A DNA stretch of 64,000 nt from Thalassolituus sp. UBA674 (GTDB taxonomy: Bacteria; Pseudomonadota; Gammaproteobacteria; Pseudomonadales; Oceanobacteraceae): the NCBI GenBank assembly GCA_002298335.1, contig DBNK01000003.1, positions 250,170-314,169 of the forward strand. The letters run 5' to 3'. Of this stretch, positions 44,462-53,419 are shown in pieces. Made by a program: the position numbers and the translations under genes. Numbering within the stretch: the first letter of the stretch is position 1; the number at the start of each line of letters is the position of its first letter. The notes under the pieces are model-generated. The model searched no databases, was not told the origin of the DNA, and saw only the letters and a list, made by a program, of their open reading frames with translations.

Positions 44462-45699
44462 GCAGGATAATTTTTGTTTTTGCTGACTGGTTTGAGGAAG
44501 ATCCGGTGCTGGTCGGAAGGTTGTTCTCTGATCTGGTACGTGGCAAAGAGCACTACAGCTTTGCTTATGAGGATGATTGGCTTTTGAGAAAGGATCAGGC
44601 ATGTCTGAACATAGATCCTGATCTCGGGATGTATCCGGGGCCTCAGCACAGTGTGGATGAGCAGAATTTCAGGGTATTTCTGGATTCATGCCCGGACCGC
44701 TGGGGGCGTTTGTTGATGCAACGGCGGGAGGCTGTTCTTGCCCGACAAGAGCAGCGGATAGCCCGTAGCTTACAGGAGAGTGACTACCTGCTGGGCGTGA
44801 GTGATGAAACGCGAATGGGAGCTCTGCGCTTTAAAACCGATCCGGATGGGCCTTTTCTCAGTGATAACCGCCGTCTGGCAACGCCACCAATGACGTCTCT
44901 CCGGGAGCTTGCCCGTGCAGTGAATGAGATTGAGTTGAACAATCATCCGGAAGATCCGGAGTATGCCAAATGGTTATCTGTGTTGATAGCACCGGGATCC
45001 TCACTGGGAGGTGCAAGACCTAAGGCATCTGTTGCAGATGAGACCGGAGCTTTATGGATTGCTAAATTCCCGAGTGGTTACGATGACAGGGATAATGCAG
45101 CCTGGGAATATCTTGCTTATCTTTTGGCCAGGGAGGCAGGAATAGCAATGTCGGAATGTCGTCTGGATCAGTATCAGTCTCCATTCCGTACTTTTCTGAC
45201 GAAGCGCTTTGACCGCGTGGGAGGACAGAGGATCCATTTTTCATCGGCAATGACTCAGCTGAAGTATCACGACGGTGAGGTTGGGGCGAGCTACCTGGAG
45301 TTGGCAGAGTTTCTGACCAATCAGGGTAGCCGGACCGCTGAGGATTTGGCGCAGTTGTGGCGCAGAATCATCTTTAATATCGCGATCTCTAATGTTGATG
45401 ATCATCTGCGAAATCACGGCTTTCTCCATGATGGTCAAGGTTGGCGCCTTTCACCCGCTTATGATCTCAATCCCATTCCAATGGCTACAGGGCTGAGTCT
45501 GAATATTGACGACAAGAGTAATGAGCTGAGCTATGACCTGGCTTTTGACGTTGCTGAATTTTTCCGGCTGACTGAATCACGTGCGGAAAATATTTTCCTT
45601 GAAGTGCTGTCTGCTGTTGGGGCATGGCGTGCTGTTGCAGATGGATTGAGAATTCCCCGTTCAGAACAGGAAAGCATGAAGTCTGCTTTCCGGATTTAA
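44458..45699 (+). CDS. HipA-like serine/threonine kinase toxin
   Basis: A 413-aa protein of the HipA family. In E. coli, HipA phosphorylates glutamyl-tRNA synthetase and induces persistence. Motifs visible here: PGSSLGGARPKASV (the Gly-rich loop), LWIAKFPSGYDD (catalytic-domain Lys), IIFNIAISNVDDHLRNHGFL (catalytic Asp and Asn), and LSPAYDLNPIP. It overlaps the antitoxin gene by four bases. The N-terminal subdomain diverges from E. coli HipA. Target not known here. Confidence 0.88.
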   Translation: MSRIIFVFADWFEEDPVLVGRLFSDLVRGKEHYSFAYEDDWLLRKDQACLNIDPDLGMYPGPQHSVDEQNFRVFLDSCPDRWGRLLMQRREAVLARQEQRIARSLQESDYLLGVSDETRMGALRFKTDPDGPFLSDNRRLATPPMTSLRELARAVNEIELNNHPEDPEYAKWLSVLIAPGSSLGGARPKASVADETGALWIAKFPSGYDDRDNAAWEYLAYLLAREAGIAMSECRLDQYQSPFRTFLTKRFDRVGGQRIHFSSAMTQLKYHDGEVGASYLELAEFLTNQGSRTAEDLAQLWRRIIFNIAISNVDDHLRNHGFLHDGQGWRLSPAYDLNPIPMATGLSLNIDDKSNELSYDLAFDVAEFFRLTESRAENIFLEVLSAVGAWRAVADGLRIPRSEQESMKSAFRI

Positions 45700-45833
45700 C
45701 TCAGACCTCGCAAAGATCTTTTGTTCAGTCTGAAGAGCACTCTGGTATAGCCATTTAATTGGAGTCAGCTCTGGCAGAATGGCTTATCTTGCGCCATGAT
45801 AGACACTCACTCAGGCAAATATCAGGGACGATT

Positions 45834-46145
45834 ATGCCGGGCAGACTACGCCTCATGCTGTTAAGCAGCCTTACCTTTGTTTCCGTATCCGTCAGTGCCG
45901 GAGATATGGAATCCAGATCCTTCAAACCCGATGTTAAATGGTCCGTCGAGCGTGGTGAGATCACTAACGTATGTAATAACTACGCGATCTCTGACTGGCG
46001 CTACCGCTCCTGTCGTCGTGCGGCGCAAAGAAAGTTCGGGGAAATGTGCTCACAATACCGTGAGCAGTACCGTAACTCACAGGGCAGCACCCGCGACAAG
46101 GCGTATAAAAACAGCCAGACATACTGCGTCAGCTTCCGGCCATGA
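45834..46145 (+). CDS. Small secreted protein with four cysteines
   Basis: A 103-aa product starting at ATG 45834 (AGGGAC upstream); the longer reading frame is not needed. Residues 1-22 form a signal peptide ending SVSA. The mature protein has four Cys residues (TNVCNNY, YRSCRRA, GEMCSQY and TYCVSF), which could form two disulfides, and is rich in Arg, Ser and Tyr. I recognise no family. It stands alone between the HipBA module and the tRNA gene. Confidence 0.6.
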   Translation: MPGRLRLMLLSSLTFVSVSVSAGDMESRSFKPDVKWSVERGEITNVCNNYAISDWRYRSCRRAAQRKFGEMCSQYREQYRNSQGSTRDKAYKNSQTYCVSFRP

Positions 46146-46193
46146 TCACCGGTTGAAGTGGTTGCGGAAAGACGTTGTGAGTTGCTCAGAATG

Positions 46194-46226
46194 AAAAAGC
46201 CCCGAGCAGTTACTGACTGTCGAGGC
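46194..46226 (-). terminator. tRNA-Met terminator
   Basis: On the minus strand GCCTCGACAGT pairs with ACTGCTCGGGGC imperfectly, followed by TTTTTC. It begins about a dozen bases after the tRNA 3' end. Confidence 0.7.
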
Positions 46227-46238
46227 CTCTGGAATGCG

Positions 46239-46315
46239 TGGTAGCTATGACTGGACTTGAACCAGTGACCCCAGCATTATGAATGCTGTGCTCTAACCAA
46301 CTGAGCTACATAGCC
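46239..46315 (-). tRNA. tRNA-Met (elongator, anticodon CAT)
   Basis: A 77-nt cloverleaf on the minus strand: acceptor GGCTATG with CATAGCT, D-arm AGCTCAGTTGGTTAGAGC, anticodon arm CAGCATTCATAATGCTG with CAT in the loop, a TTCAAGT T-loop, and encoded CCA. It closely matches E. coli elongator tRNA-Met rather than the initiator, since position 1-72 is a G-U pair. Confidence 0.95.
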
Positions 46316-46548
46316 ACTTCAACTCAGGCGTGTGCGCTTGAGTGGCGCGTATTATGCCACTGAATGATTTGCTGTCAACCGGTTTTTCACCACAGTTTTC
46401 AATAAGTTAGGAAGTCTTCCCGTTGCTGAGAGTGCTTTGGGGCGTACTTTGTTGTGTGCGCTTATCTTATGCGGGTCTGTCAGGTGGCGGCGTTTGCTCC
46501 TGGGAGTAAACGCAGAGGATGTTTCCTGCCGACAGGATGTGCGGGCAT

Positions 46549-46578
46549 AAAAAAGCCCCCGCAGGGCGGAGGCTTTTT
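46549..46578 (-). terminator. cysN terminator
   Basis: On the minus strand GCCTCCGCCCTGCGGGGGC forms an imperfect G+C-rich stem bounded by A and T runs, and ends 22 bases past the cysN stop. Confidence 0.85.
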
Positions 46579-46599
46579 CTGACAGCGTCAGGCGGGGTA

Positions 46600-48207
46600 T
46601 CAGATGATACCGGCGTCTTTCAGCTTGGCCAGCATGCCGTCGGTGCTTTCACCTTCAGCTGCCATGCTCAGGTCGGCGCCATCAGCTCCGCCTGCTACCA
46701 GAGCAATCAGACCGGCTTCTTTCAGTGCGGCAGCGGTTTCAGCGGTGGCGATACCAGCCACTTTACCGATTTCGTACAGACGACGGTCCAGACCTTTCAC
46801 CATAGTGTCAGCATCGGTTGCGTTAACGGCAACGATGGCTGGCTTCTGGCCAAAGCGACGTGCTTTCTCTTCAGCAGTCAGTGCTGGCAGGTCCATGCTG
46901 TCTTCAGCCAGACCGATGATCATACCGGCACCAATGGTGACGTTGCTCAGACGGTCGATGATGATGAAGGCGCCAGTGCCTGGGATTTTGTCGTACATAT
47001 CGAACGGTACGGCTTTATCCAGAGACACCTCAACAGTGGCGATCTCGTTCAGCTTCACTTCGTCAGCAGGGCTCTTTTCCAGCGTGTTCACGTCGATCAG
47101 GTTGTGAATACGGCTGACGGTACCGGCAGTAGAGCTTGAAGCGAACTTCAGGTCGTACGGCTTACCAGGAACCAGTGAGCTTTCAGTCATCCATACGATG
47201 TTGGCGTTCAGCTTGTTGCTGACGTTTGGCAGATCGTTTGGCTTGACGATGATGTCACCACGGCTGATGTCGATTTCGTCTTCCAGAGTCAGGGTGATCG
47301 CCTGACCAACGAAGGCTTCGTCGAGGTTGCCGTCCCAGGTCACGATGCTTTCAACCTTAGAGGTCTTACGTGACGGCAGGGCCATGATTTCTTCGCCCGG
47401 CTTGATGGTGCCTGAGGCGATGGTGCCGCAGAAACCACGGAAGTCGAGGTTAGGACGGTTCACGTACTGCACTGGCAGACGGAAGTTGTCCATGTTCTTG
47501 TCTTCGGCAACTTCAACGCTTTCCAGAATTTCCATCAGGGTCATGCCGGTGTACCAGTCACAACGGGTGGAGCGGTCAACGACGTTGTCACCGTCCAGTG
47601 CGGACATAGGTACAAAGCGGATGTCAGTGATGTTCAGCTTCTGGGCGAACTCCAGGTAGTCTTTCTGGATTTCGTTGAAACGGTCTTCGCTGAAGTCCAG
47701 CAGGTCCATTTTGTTAACCGCAACAACCACGTGCTTGATGCCCAGCAGAGAGGCGATGAAGCTGTGACGTTTGGTCTGAGTCTGTACGCCGTAACGGGCG
47801 TCGATCAGGATGATCGCCAGGTCACAGGTAGAAGCACCAGTGGCCATGTTACGGGTGTACTGCTCGTGTCCAGGGGTGTCAGCGATGATGAACTTACGCT
47901 TCGCCGTAGAGAAGTAGCGGTAGGCTACGTCAATGGTGATGCCCTGTTCACGCTCGGCAGCCAGACCGTCAACCAGCAGTGCCAGGTCGATCTTGTTACC
48001 GGTGGTACCAGACTTGGTAGTGTCTTTCTCGATCGCGGCCAGCTGATCTTCATAGATCATTTTGGAGTCGTGCAGCAGTCGGCCAATCAGAGTGGATTTA
48101 CCGTCGTCCACGTTACCGCAGGTCAGGAAGCGCAGCAGTTCCTTGTTTTCGTGCTGCTTCAGATATTCGAGAATATCGGATGCGATCAGATCGGATTGGT
48201 GTGACAT
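46600..48207 (-). CDS. cysN: Sulfate adenylyltransferase subunit 1 with degenerate APS-kinase tail
   Basis: The GTPase subunit of ATP sulfurylase, which activates sulfate to adenosine phosphosulfate. The EF-Tu-like G domain has GNVDDGKSTLIGRLL (G1), DTPGHEQYTRNM (G3) and NKMDLLDF (G4). The core ends near residue 430, in FIIIDRLSNVTIGAGM. Residues 435-535 are extra: RRFGQKPAIVAVNATDADTM then GLDRRLYEIGKVAG and ALKEAGLIALVAGGADG. This follows the frame of the fused CysNC APS kinase, but the P-loop GLSGAGKT is replaced by NATDADTM. The tail is shorter than a full kinase. Overlaps cysD by one base. Confidence 0.9.
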   Translation of the reverse strand: MSHQSDLIASDILEYLKQHENKELLRFLTCGNVDDGKSTLIGRLLHDSKMIYEDQLAAIEKDTTKSGTTGNKIDLALLVDGLAAEREQGITIDVAYRYFSTAKRKFIIADTPGHEQYTRNMATGASTCDLAIILIDARYGVQTQTKRHSFIASLLGIKHVVVAVNKMDLLDFSEDRFNEIQKDYLEFAQKLNITDIRFVPMSALDGDNVVDRSTRCDWYTGMTLMEILESVEVAEDKNMDNFRLPVQYVNRPNLDFRGFCGTIASGTIKPGEEIMALPSRKTSKVESIVTWDGNLDEAFVGQAITLTLEDEIDISRGDIIVKPNDLPNVSNKLNANIVWMTESSLVPGKPYDLKFASSSTAGTVSRIHNLIDVNTLEKSPADEVKLNEIATVEVSLDKAVPFDMYDKIPGTGAFIIIDRLSNVTIGAGMIIGLAEDSMDLPALTAEEKARRFGQKPAIVAVNATDADTMVKGLDRRLYEIGKVAGIATAETAAALKEAGLIALVAGGADGADLSMAAEGESTDGMLAKLKDAGII

Positions 48208-49115
48208 TAGAAATAACCCTCTTGCTTCTTCTTCTCCATGGAGCCGGATGAATCGTGGTCAATCGCACGGCCCTGGCGTTCGGATGTGGTGGTCAGCAGC
48301 ATTTCCTGAATGATTTCAGGCAGTGTGGCAGCTTCGGATTCAACGGCACCGGTCAGCGGGTAGCAGCCCAGTGTACGGAAACGTACGGATTTCATTTCCG
48401 GTACTTCGCCTTCTTCCAGTGGCATACGGTCGTCGTCAACCATGATCAGCATGCCGTCGCGCTCAACCACTGGGCGCTTGTCGGAGTAGTACAGAGGTAC
48501 GATCTCGATGTTTTCCAGATAGATGTACTGCCAGATATCCAGTTCGGTCCAGTTGGACAGTGGGAATACACGGATGGATTCGCCTTTGTTCACTTTACCG
48601 TTGTAGATGTTCCACAGTTCAGGACGCTGGCTCTTAGGATCCCAGCGGTGCTTGCTGTCACGGAAGGAGTACACACGCTCTTTGGCACGTGATTTCTCTT
48701 CGTCACGACGGGCACCACCGAAGGCGGCGTCGAACTTGTACTTGTCCAGAGCCTGTTTCAGGGCCTGGGTCTTCATAACGTCAGTGTGCTTGGATGAACC
48801 GTGGGTAAAAGGACCGATTCCCTGCTCAACACCTTCCTGGTTGGTGTGGACAATCAGGTCCATACCGACTTCTTTCGCCATCTTGTCACGGAAAGCGATC
48901 ATTTCCTTGAACTTCCACGTGGTATCCACGTGCATCAGCGGGAATGGGGGTGAACCAGGGTAGAAGGCTTTACGCGCCAGGTGAAGCATCACCGCGGAGT
49001 CCTTACCGATGGAATACATCATCACAGGGTTATCAAATTCAGCAGCAACTTCGCGGATAATATGGATACTCTCCGCCTCCAGTTGCTTAAGGTGGGTCAG
49101 GTTGTAGTCAGTCAT
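48207..49115 (-). CDS. cysD: Sulfate adenylyltransferase subunit 2
   Basis: The adenylyl-transferring subunit of ATP sulfurylase. The PP-loop motif SIGKDSAVM is at residues 35-43, and GGARRDEEKSRAKERVYSFRD and LSNWTELDIWQYIYLE are characteristic. The length of 302 aa is standard. It is the first gene of the cysDN operon, with a one-base overlap. The 277 bases upstream hold no gene and should carry the CysB-dependent promoter, though I cannot place a CysB site with confidence. Confidence 0.97.
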   Translation of the reverse strand: MTDYNLTHLKQLEAESIHIIREVAAEFDNPVMMYSIGKDSAVMLHLARKAFYPGSPPFPLMHVDTTWKFKEMIAFRDKMAKEVGMDLIVHTNQEGVEQGIGPFTHGSSKHTDVMKTQALKQALDKYKFDAAFGGARRDEEKSRAKERVYSFRDSKHRWDPKSQRPELWNIYNGKVNKGESIRVFPLSNWTELDIWQYIYLENIEIVPLYYSDKRPVVERDGMLIMVDDDRMPLEEGEVPEMKSVRFRTLGCYPLTGAVESEAATLPEIIQEMLLTTTSERQGRAIDHDSSGSMEKKKQEGYF

Positions 49116-49392
49116 GTCGGCCTGGTTCTCCCGTTAGTGTAAGAGTAAAGTTTGAGACTGAAAGGAATATAGCAAGGTGCATCTTATATAAAAAGGGATT
49201 TCTGGAAATGCTCAGAAATATCAATAAGTTGCTGATGCAGCTTGATATATGCCTCCGGAGCTTGGGAGTCGTGGAGGTAAAAACTGTCGAAAGCGTCAAT
49301 CTGGGGTCATGCCGTTGAGTCCCGGATGGGAGCGGGGTGGCAGAACCTGTTAAACTGGCTTTCGGTATTGTTTCGGTATACAGCATGCGCCT

Positions 49393-50022
49393 ATGTTAAA
49401 AGAAATTTCTTGCAAGATTAATACAGCGGATGAAGTCCTTGAGGCCAAAGTCTTCAATCATGACAGTCTGGCCGGGTTGGTCATGTGTCATCCGCATCCT
49501 CTGTTTGGCGGAACCATGGATAACAAGGTGGTGACGACCGTGGTCAGGGCCGCCAGAGATCTGGGTATTGCCACACTGCGCTTTAACTTCCGTGGTGTCG
49601 GTGCCAGCAGCGGTGAGCATGATAACGGCAGAGCTGAACAGGATGACGTCCTTGCTGCGCTGCATTATGCCAGAGAGGAACTGGGCTGGAAGAGAATTAT
49701 TCTCTGTGGCTTCTCATTTGGGGCCGGAATGGCATGTCTGGCAGCCGGACGTGCTCCTGAACTGGTTCAGAGCCTTATTCTGATTGCTCCTCCGGTCCAT
49801 CATTTCGCAGCGCCGGGTCAGCTTCCGGCCGGTCTGCCGGTACGCGTGTGTATGGGCGATGCGGATGAAGTGGTGCCATTTGATGAAGTAGAAGAGTGGG
49901 TGAACAAGGTGAAGCCAGCGCCCGAATGGCATGTTTTTCCGGGAGCCGGTCACTTCTTTCACGGGCGCCTGACTGATCTTAAGGGTGATCTGCAGGCGCT
50001 GTTTTCGGATTTTGTCCGCTGA
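49393..50022 (+). CDS. Alpha/beta hydrolase, COG2945 type
   Basis: A 209-aa hydrolase that matches the small conserved family seen throughout gammaproteobacteria: MCHPHPLFGGTMDNKVV is the characteristic opening, then LRFNFRGVGASSGEHDNG and the nucleophile elbow LCGFSFGAGMA, with Ser in GFSFG. GDADEVVPFDEV and GAGHFFHG supply the Asp and His. Its substrate is unknown. Two terminator-like hairpins follow it. Confidence 0.87.
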   Translation: MLKEISCKINTADEVLEAKVFNHDSLAGLVMCHPHPLFGGTMDNKVVTTVVRAARDLGIATLRFNFRGVGASSGEHDNGRAEQDDVLAALHYAREELGWKRIILCGFSFGAGMACLAAGRAPELVQSLILIAPPVHHFAAPGQLPAGLPVRVCMGDADEVVPFDEVEEWVNKVKPAPEWHVFPGAGHFFHGRLTDLKGDLQALFSDFVR

Positions 50023-50048
50023 GACGGCCTGTCTCACCTCTCAACCGT

Positions 50049-50140
50049 GCCCCGCACATTGAACTTTTGCGGGGCCTTGGGTACATTCCGCGATCAGAAA
50101 TCTGAGGCCACAGCTGAGTTTTCCCCGCTCTGTGGCCTTT
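50049..50140 (+). terminator. Tandem terminator hairpins
   Basis: GCCCCGCA (50049-50056) with TGCGGGGC (50068-50075), then GGCCACAG (50106-50113) with CTGTGGCC (50130-50137) followed by TTTCTG. They end the hydrolase transcript upstream of zapE. Confidence 0.65.
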
Positions 50141-50215
50141 CTGTTTATACCCTGAACCGTTCAGCTGTCAGCCGCCCGTTCCTGTGCAGCGGGCGCACCC
50201 TAACCGGAGAATAAC

Positions 50216-51331
50216 GTGTCGACACCCTGGGAACTCTATCAAGCCGACCTGCAACGCCCAGATTTTTCTTACGATGAGGCTCAGGAAAAAGCGGTCAAAC
50301 ATCTGCAACGCCTGTTTGACGATCTGGTGGCCGTCGAGAAGGAGCGTCAGTCTCAGGGCATGCTGGGTAAACTGGCCAGCCGCCTGAGCCGCAGAAAGAC
50401 CGAGCCACAGAAAGGTCTGTATTTCTGGGGTGGGGTTGGCCGGGGTAAAACCTATCTGGTCGATACTTTTTATGATGCGCTGCCGTTTGAGCGCAAGATG
50501 CGCACGCACTTTCACCGTTTTATGCAGCGCGTCCATAAGGATCTGACCAAACTCTCCGGTGAAAAAAACCCCTTGACCATCGTTGCTGATCAGATTGCCG
50601 CCGAGACGACTGTCATCTGTTTCGACGAGTTTTTCGTGTCGGATATCGGCGATGCCATGATCCTTGGTGGTCTGATGCAGGAGCTGTTTGACCGTGGAAT
50701 CACGTTAGTCGCAACGTCCAATATTGTACCTGACGGTCTGTACCGGGATGGGCTGCAGCGTGACCGCTTTATTCCGGCAATTAAACTGTTGAACCGCTTT
50801 ACCGAAGTTGTGAACGTCGACAGCGGTGTGGACTATCGCCTGCGTACGCTGGAGCAGGCCGAGCTGTACCACTTCCCTTTGTCTGCGGCAGCGGATAAAG
50901 CGATGGAAGAAGCCTTCAATCAGCTGATCTGCGATCCACGTCATGTGGAGCTGAACCAGAACGTGGAAATCCTCGGGCGGCATATCAAAGCCAGGGCTCT
51001 GTGCGATGATATCGGCTGGTTTGATTTCAAAGCTCTGTGTGATGGCCCACGTTCCCAGAACGATTACATTGAACTGGGTAAGCTTTTTCATGCGGTTCTG
51101 ATTTCCGGTGTGCCGCAGATGGGCCTGAAGAATGACGATCTTGCCCGTCGTTTTATTAACCTGGTGGATGAGTTTTATGACCGTGGGGTTAAGGTCATTA
51201 TGTCGGCCGAAACCGCTATTCCGGATATTTATACCCAGGGCAAACTGGAGTTTGAATTCCAGCGTACCACGTCGCGTATGCTGGAAATGCAGTCGAAAGA
51301 TTATCTGGTGCGTGAGCACAGAGCCGAGTAA
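50216..51331 (+). CDS. zapE: Cell division ATPase ZapE (AFG1 family)
   Basis: A 371-aa AAA+-like ATPase. Walker A is GGVGRGKTYLVDTFY, Walker B is TVICFDEFFVSDIGDAM, and the Arg-finger side contains ATSNIVPDGLYRDGLQRDRFIP. In E. coli ZapE binds FtsZ and helps division under stress. The N-terminal helical part (WELYQADLQRPDFSYDEAQ) and length fit the family. The start is GTG at 50216. It stands alone with a bidirectional terminator shared with the compatible-solute operon. Confidence 0.94.
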   Translation: MSTPWELYQADLQRPDFSYDEAQEKAVKHLQRLFDDLVAVEKERQSQGMLGKLASRLSRRKTEPQKGLYFWGGVGRGKTYLVDTFYDALPFERKMRTHFHRFMQRVHKDLTKLSGEKNPLTIVADQIAAETTVICFDEFFVSDIGDAMILGGLMQELFDRGITLVATSNIVPDGLYRDGLQRDRFIPAIKLLNRFTEVVNVDSGVDYRLRTLEQAELYHFPLSAAADKAMEEAFNQLICDPRHVELNQNVEILGRHIKARALCDDIGWFDFKALCDGPRSQNDYIELGKLFHAVLISGVPQMGLKNDDLARRFINLVDEFYDRGVKVIMSAETAIPDIYTQGKLEFEFQRTTSRMLEMQSKDYLVREHRAE

Positions 51332-51351
51332 CAGCGGATATGGTTACGCAT

Positions 51352-51381
51352 AAAAAAGCCCGGAATATTCCGGGCTTTTTT
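51352..51381. terminator. Bidirectional terminator between zapE and the gpgS-like gene
   Basis: AAAAAAGCCCGGAATATTCC and the rest of the 18-bp palindrome (51358-51375), flanked by A and T runs, can stop transcription from both sides. Confidence 0.9.
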
Positions 51382-51396
51382 ATTTCAGGAGAAAAC

Positions 51397-52608
51397 TCAG
51401 CTGTTATCTTCTTCAACCGCTTCATACAGGCGGTCCAGGACATCGGGCATGGCGGCCACAACCCGGTTCCAGCTGGGAATAAACGGAGTCTCCATCGGAT
51501 TACTGAGGAAATATTCACCCGCTGACATAATATTCTGCGCGAACAGTTCCACGGCTTTTTCTTCCGCGTGACGGTCCAGCGTCAGACCATTCATACGTGC
51601 ATCGCTGGAGTAGGTCTCAATAAAATCCAGGGCAATACGGAAGTAGGTCGCTTTGATCGTACGGAAGGTTTCACTGTTGAATACCTGGCCCTGAGTTGCC
51701 AGCTTGCGGAAAATGGCTTTGCAGATATCCATACTCATTTTGGACAGACCCTGCTCGGCGTCTTCAGCAGACAACGGCTGGTGTTTATGGTCATAGACAT
51801 CAGCAATATCCACCTGGCAGAGACGGTTGGTGGAGTAGTTACGTTTCATTTCTGAAAGGACGCCAATTTCCAGGCCCCAGTCACTCGGAATACGGATGTC
51901 GTTGAGCACATCGGCACGCATAGCAAACTCACCGGACAGCGGATAACGGAAACTGTCGAGGTATTCCAGATAATCCATCGGGCCGAATACCTTTTTCAGG
52001 GTGCGCAGCAGAGGGGTTACCAGCAGGCGGCTGACACGCCCATTGAGTTTCTGGTCAGCGATCCGGGTGTAATAGCCTTTGGCAAATACATAATTAAACG
52101 TCGGGTTGGCGACCGGATACATGAGGCGAGCCAGCAAGGAGCGGTCGTAGGTGACGATGTCGCAATCGTGCAGGCCAACGGCACCGGCCCGGCCAGACGC
52201 CAGTACGTAGCCATAGCAGTACCAGACGTTGCGGCCTTTGCCCATTTCTTCCGGGGCAAGGCCTTCTTTCTGCAGTAATTCATCGAGTTTTTTCAGTCGC
52301 GGGCCGTCGTTCCAGAGAATGCGGTGATGTTGCGGCAGGCGCGAGAAGAATTCTTTGGCGTGGTTGAATTCAGATTCGTCGGCACGGTCGAGGCCGATAA
52401 TGATTTCGTTGAGGTAAGGGACACTGGTCAGTTCATTGACGATGTTATCGAGGGCATCGGTTGCCAGCTCGGAATAGAGCGATGGCAAAACCAGCGACAT
52501 AGGACGGGTGCGGGAAAAGCTCATCAGCTCACGCTCCATGTCTTCTACCGGACGGTCCACTAAGTTGTGAAGCGTCGTGATCACACCGTTCTGATAAAAA
52601 TCAGCCAC
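51397..52608 (-). CDS. gpgS: Glucosyl-3-phosphoglycerate synthase-like glycosyltransferase (GT81 type)
   Basis: A 403-aa GT-A glycosyltransferase. Conserved segments: SLVLPSLYSELATDALDNI, LNEIIIGLDRADESEF, RILWNDGPRLKKLDELL, GKGRNVWYCYGYVLASGRAG and VGLHDCDIVTYDRSLLARL; the DCD is the D-x-D site. This layout is that of GpgS, which makes glucosyl-3-phosphoglycerate from NDP-glucose and 3-phosphoglycerate. Start is GTG at 52608 with AGGAG upstream. It follows the phosphatase gene with an 8-base overlap. Mannosyl rather than glucosyl transfer cannot be excluded. Confidence 0.85.
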   Translation of the reverse strand: MADFYQNGVITTLHNLVDRPVEDMERELMSFSRTRPMSLVLPSLYSELATDALDNIVNELTSVPYLNEIIIGLDRADESEFNHAKEFFSRLPQHHRILWNDGPRLKKLDELLQKEGLAPEEMGKGRNVWYCYGYVLASGRAGAVGLHDCDIVTYDRSLLARLMYPVANPTFNYVFAKGYYTRIADQKLNGRVSRLLVTPLLRTLKKVFGPMDYLEYLDSFRYPLSGEFAMRADVLNDIRIPSDWGLEIGVLSEMKRNYSTNRLCQVDIADVYDHKHQPLSAEDAEQGLSKMSMDICKAIFRKLATQGQVFNSETFRTIKATYFRIALDFIETYSSDARMNGLTLDRHAEEKAVELFAQNIMSAGEYFLSNPMETPFIPSWNRVVAAMPDVLDRLYEAVEEDNS

Positions 52609-53419
52609 CGGAAAACTCCTTAATTAATTTTTCTAGTAAAGGTAGCAGGCATTGATTCCAGCCTTTGGGGCCGGGAAAATCTGCCGTAATGGCTTGAGGG
52701 TGCTCAAGCTCCAAACAATTATTCTTGCCGGGAATCACCACCGGGTAGTCAGCTGCTTCCAGCATGGCACGGTCATTTTCACCATCGCCCAGGGCAATCA
52801 TGACAGGCTTCTGTTGCCAGATTCTGAAGTAATAATTTCTCAGAAAAATCAGGCCTTCGGCTTTATCGGCAATACCCATCACATGATAGAAACGCCCACC
52901 TTTTAACAGACGCAGCTGATGGTGTCCGAGTGCCGTGCGGAAATCGGCCAGCTCTTCCTCTGTACCCTGCCATAACAGAGGCTCGGTCGCATCCCGTTTC
53001 TTGGCCATGCTGGCATCGTCAGAACTTAGCCCTGTGAGTGCGGCGACTTCGCTGGCAGGCATGTCGTTGAAGCCGCGGAAGCGGAAGCCATCCTTGCGCA
53101 ACTGACTGAGTACACGCAGGATGCTGCCGTAATCTGTGCCCAGAATCTCGGTTTCCAGCTCACTGTCACTGTGCGGCAGATAAACGGCACTGCCGTTTTC
53201 GCAGACAAACGGGTCGCGGTTATCCATCTGATTGCGCAGCAGCTGTACTTCAGGCCGGGTTTTACTGGTGTTGAACACCAGAGGAAAGTGATGTTCACGG
53301 ATGAATTTCAGCGCGGCGCGTGCGGGGTCTGTGCTGTAGGTGTGGTGATCCAGCAGGGTTCCATCAAGATCGGTGAGGATTACCAGCGGTGTCTTCGGTT
53401 GTTTCAACGTCATAGTCAT
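52601..53419 (-). CDS. Mannosyl/glucosyl-3-phosphoglycerate phosphatase (HAD-IIB)
   Basis: A 272-aa HAD phosphatase of the MpgP/GpgP group. Motif I is ILTDLDGTLLDHHTY (D-x-D-G-T), motif II the SKTRPE Ser/Thr, and motif IV is ALGDGENDRAMLEAAD (G-D-x-x-N-D). VCENGSAVYLP is a signature of mannosyl-3-phosphoglycerate phosphatases. It would remove phosphate from the product of the next gene to give glucosylglycerate or mannosylglycerate, a compatible solute. It overlaps the kinase gene by four bases and the synthase gene by eight. Confidence 0.88.
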   Translation of the reverse strand: MTMTLKQPKTPLVILTDLDGTLLDHHTYSTDPARAALKFIREHHFPLVFNTSKTRPEVQLLRNQMDNRDPFVCENGSAVYLPHSDSELETEILGTDYGSILRVLSQLRKDGFRFRGFNDMPASEVAALTGLSSDDASMAKKRDATEPLLWQGTEEELADFRTALGHHQLRLLKGGRFYHVMGIADKAEGLIFLRNYYFRIWQQKPVMIALGDGENDRAMLEAADYPVVIPGKNNCLELEHPQAITADFPGPKGWNQCLLPLLEKLIKEFSGG

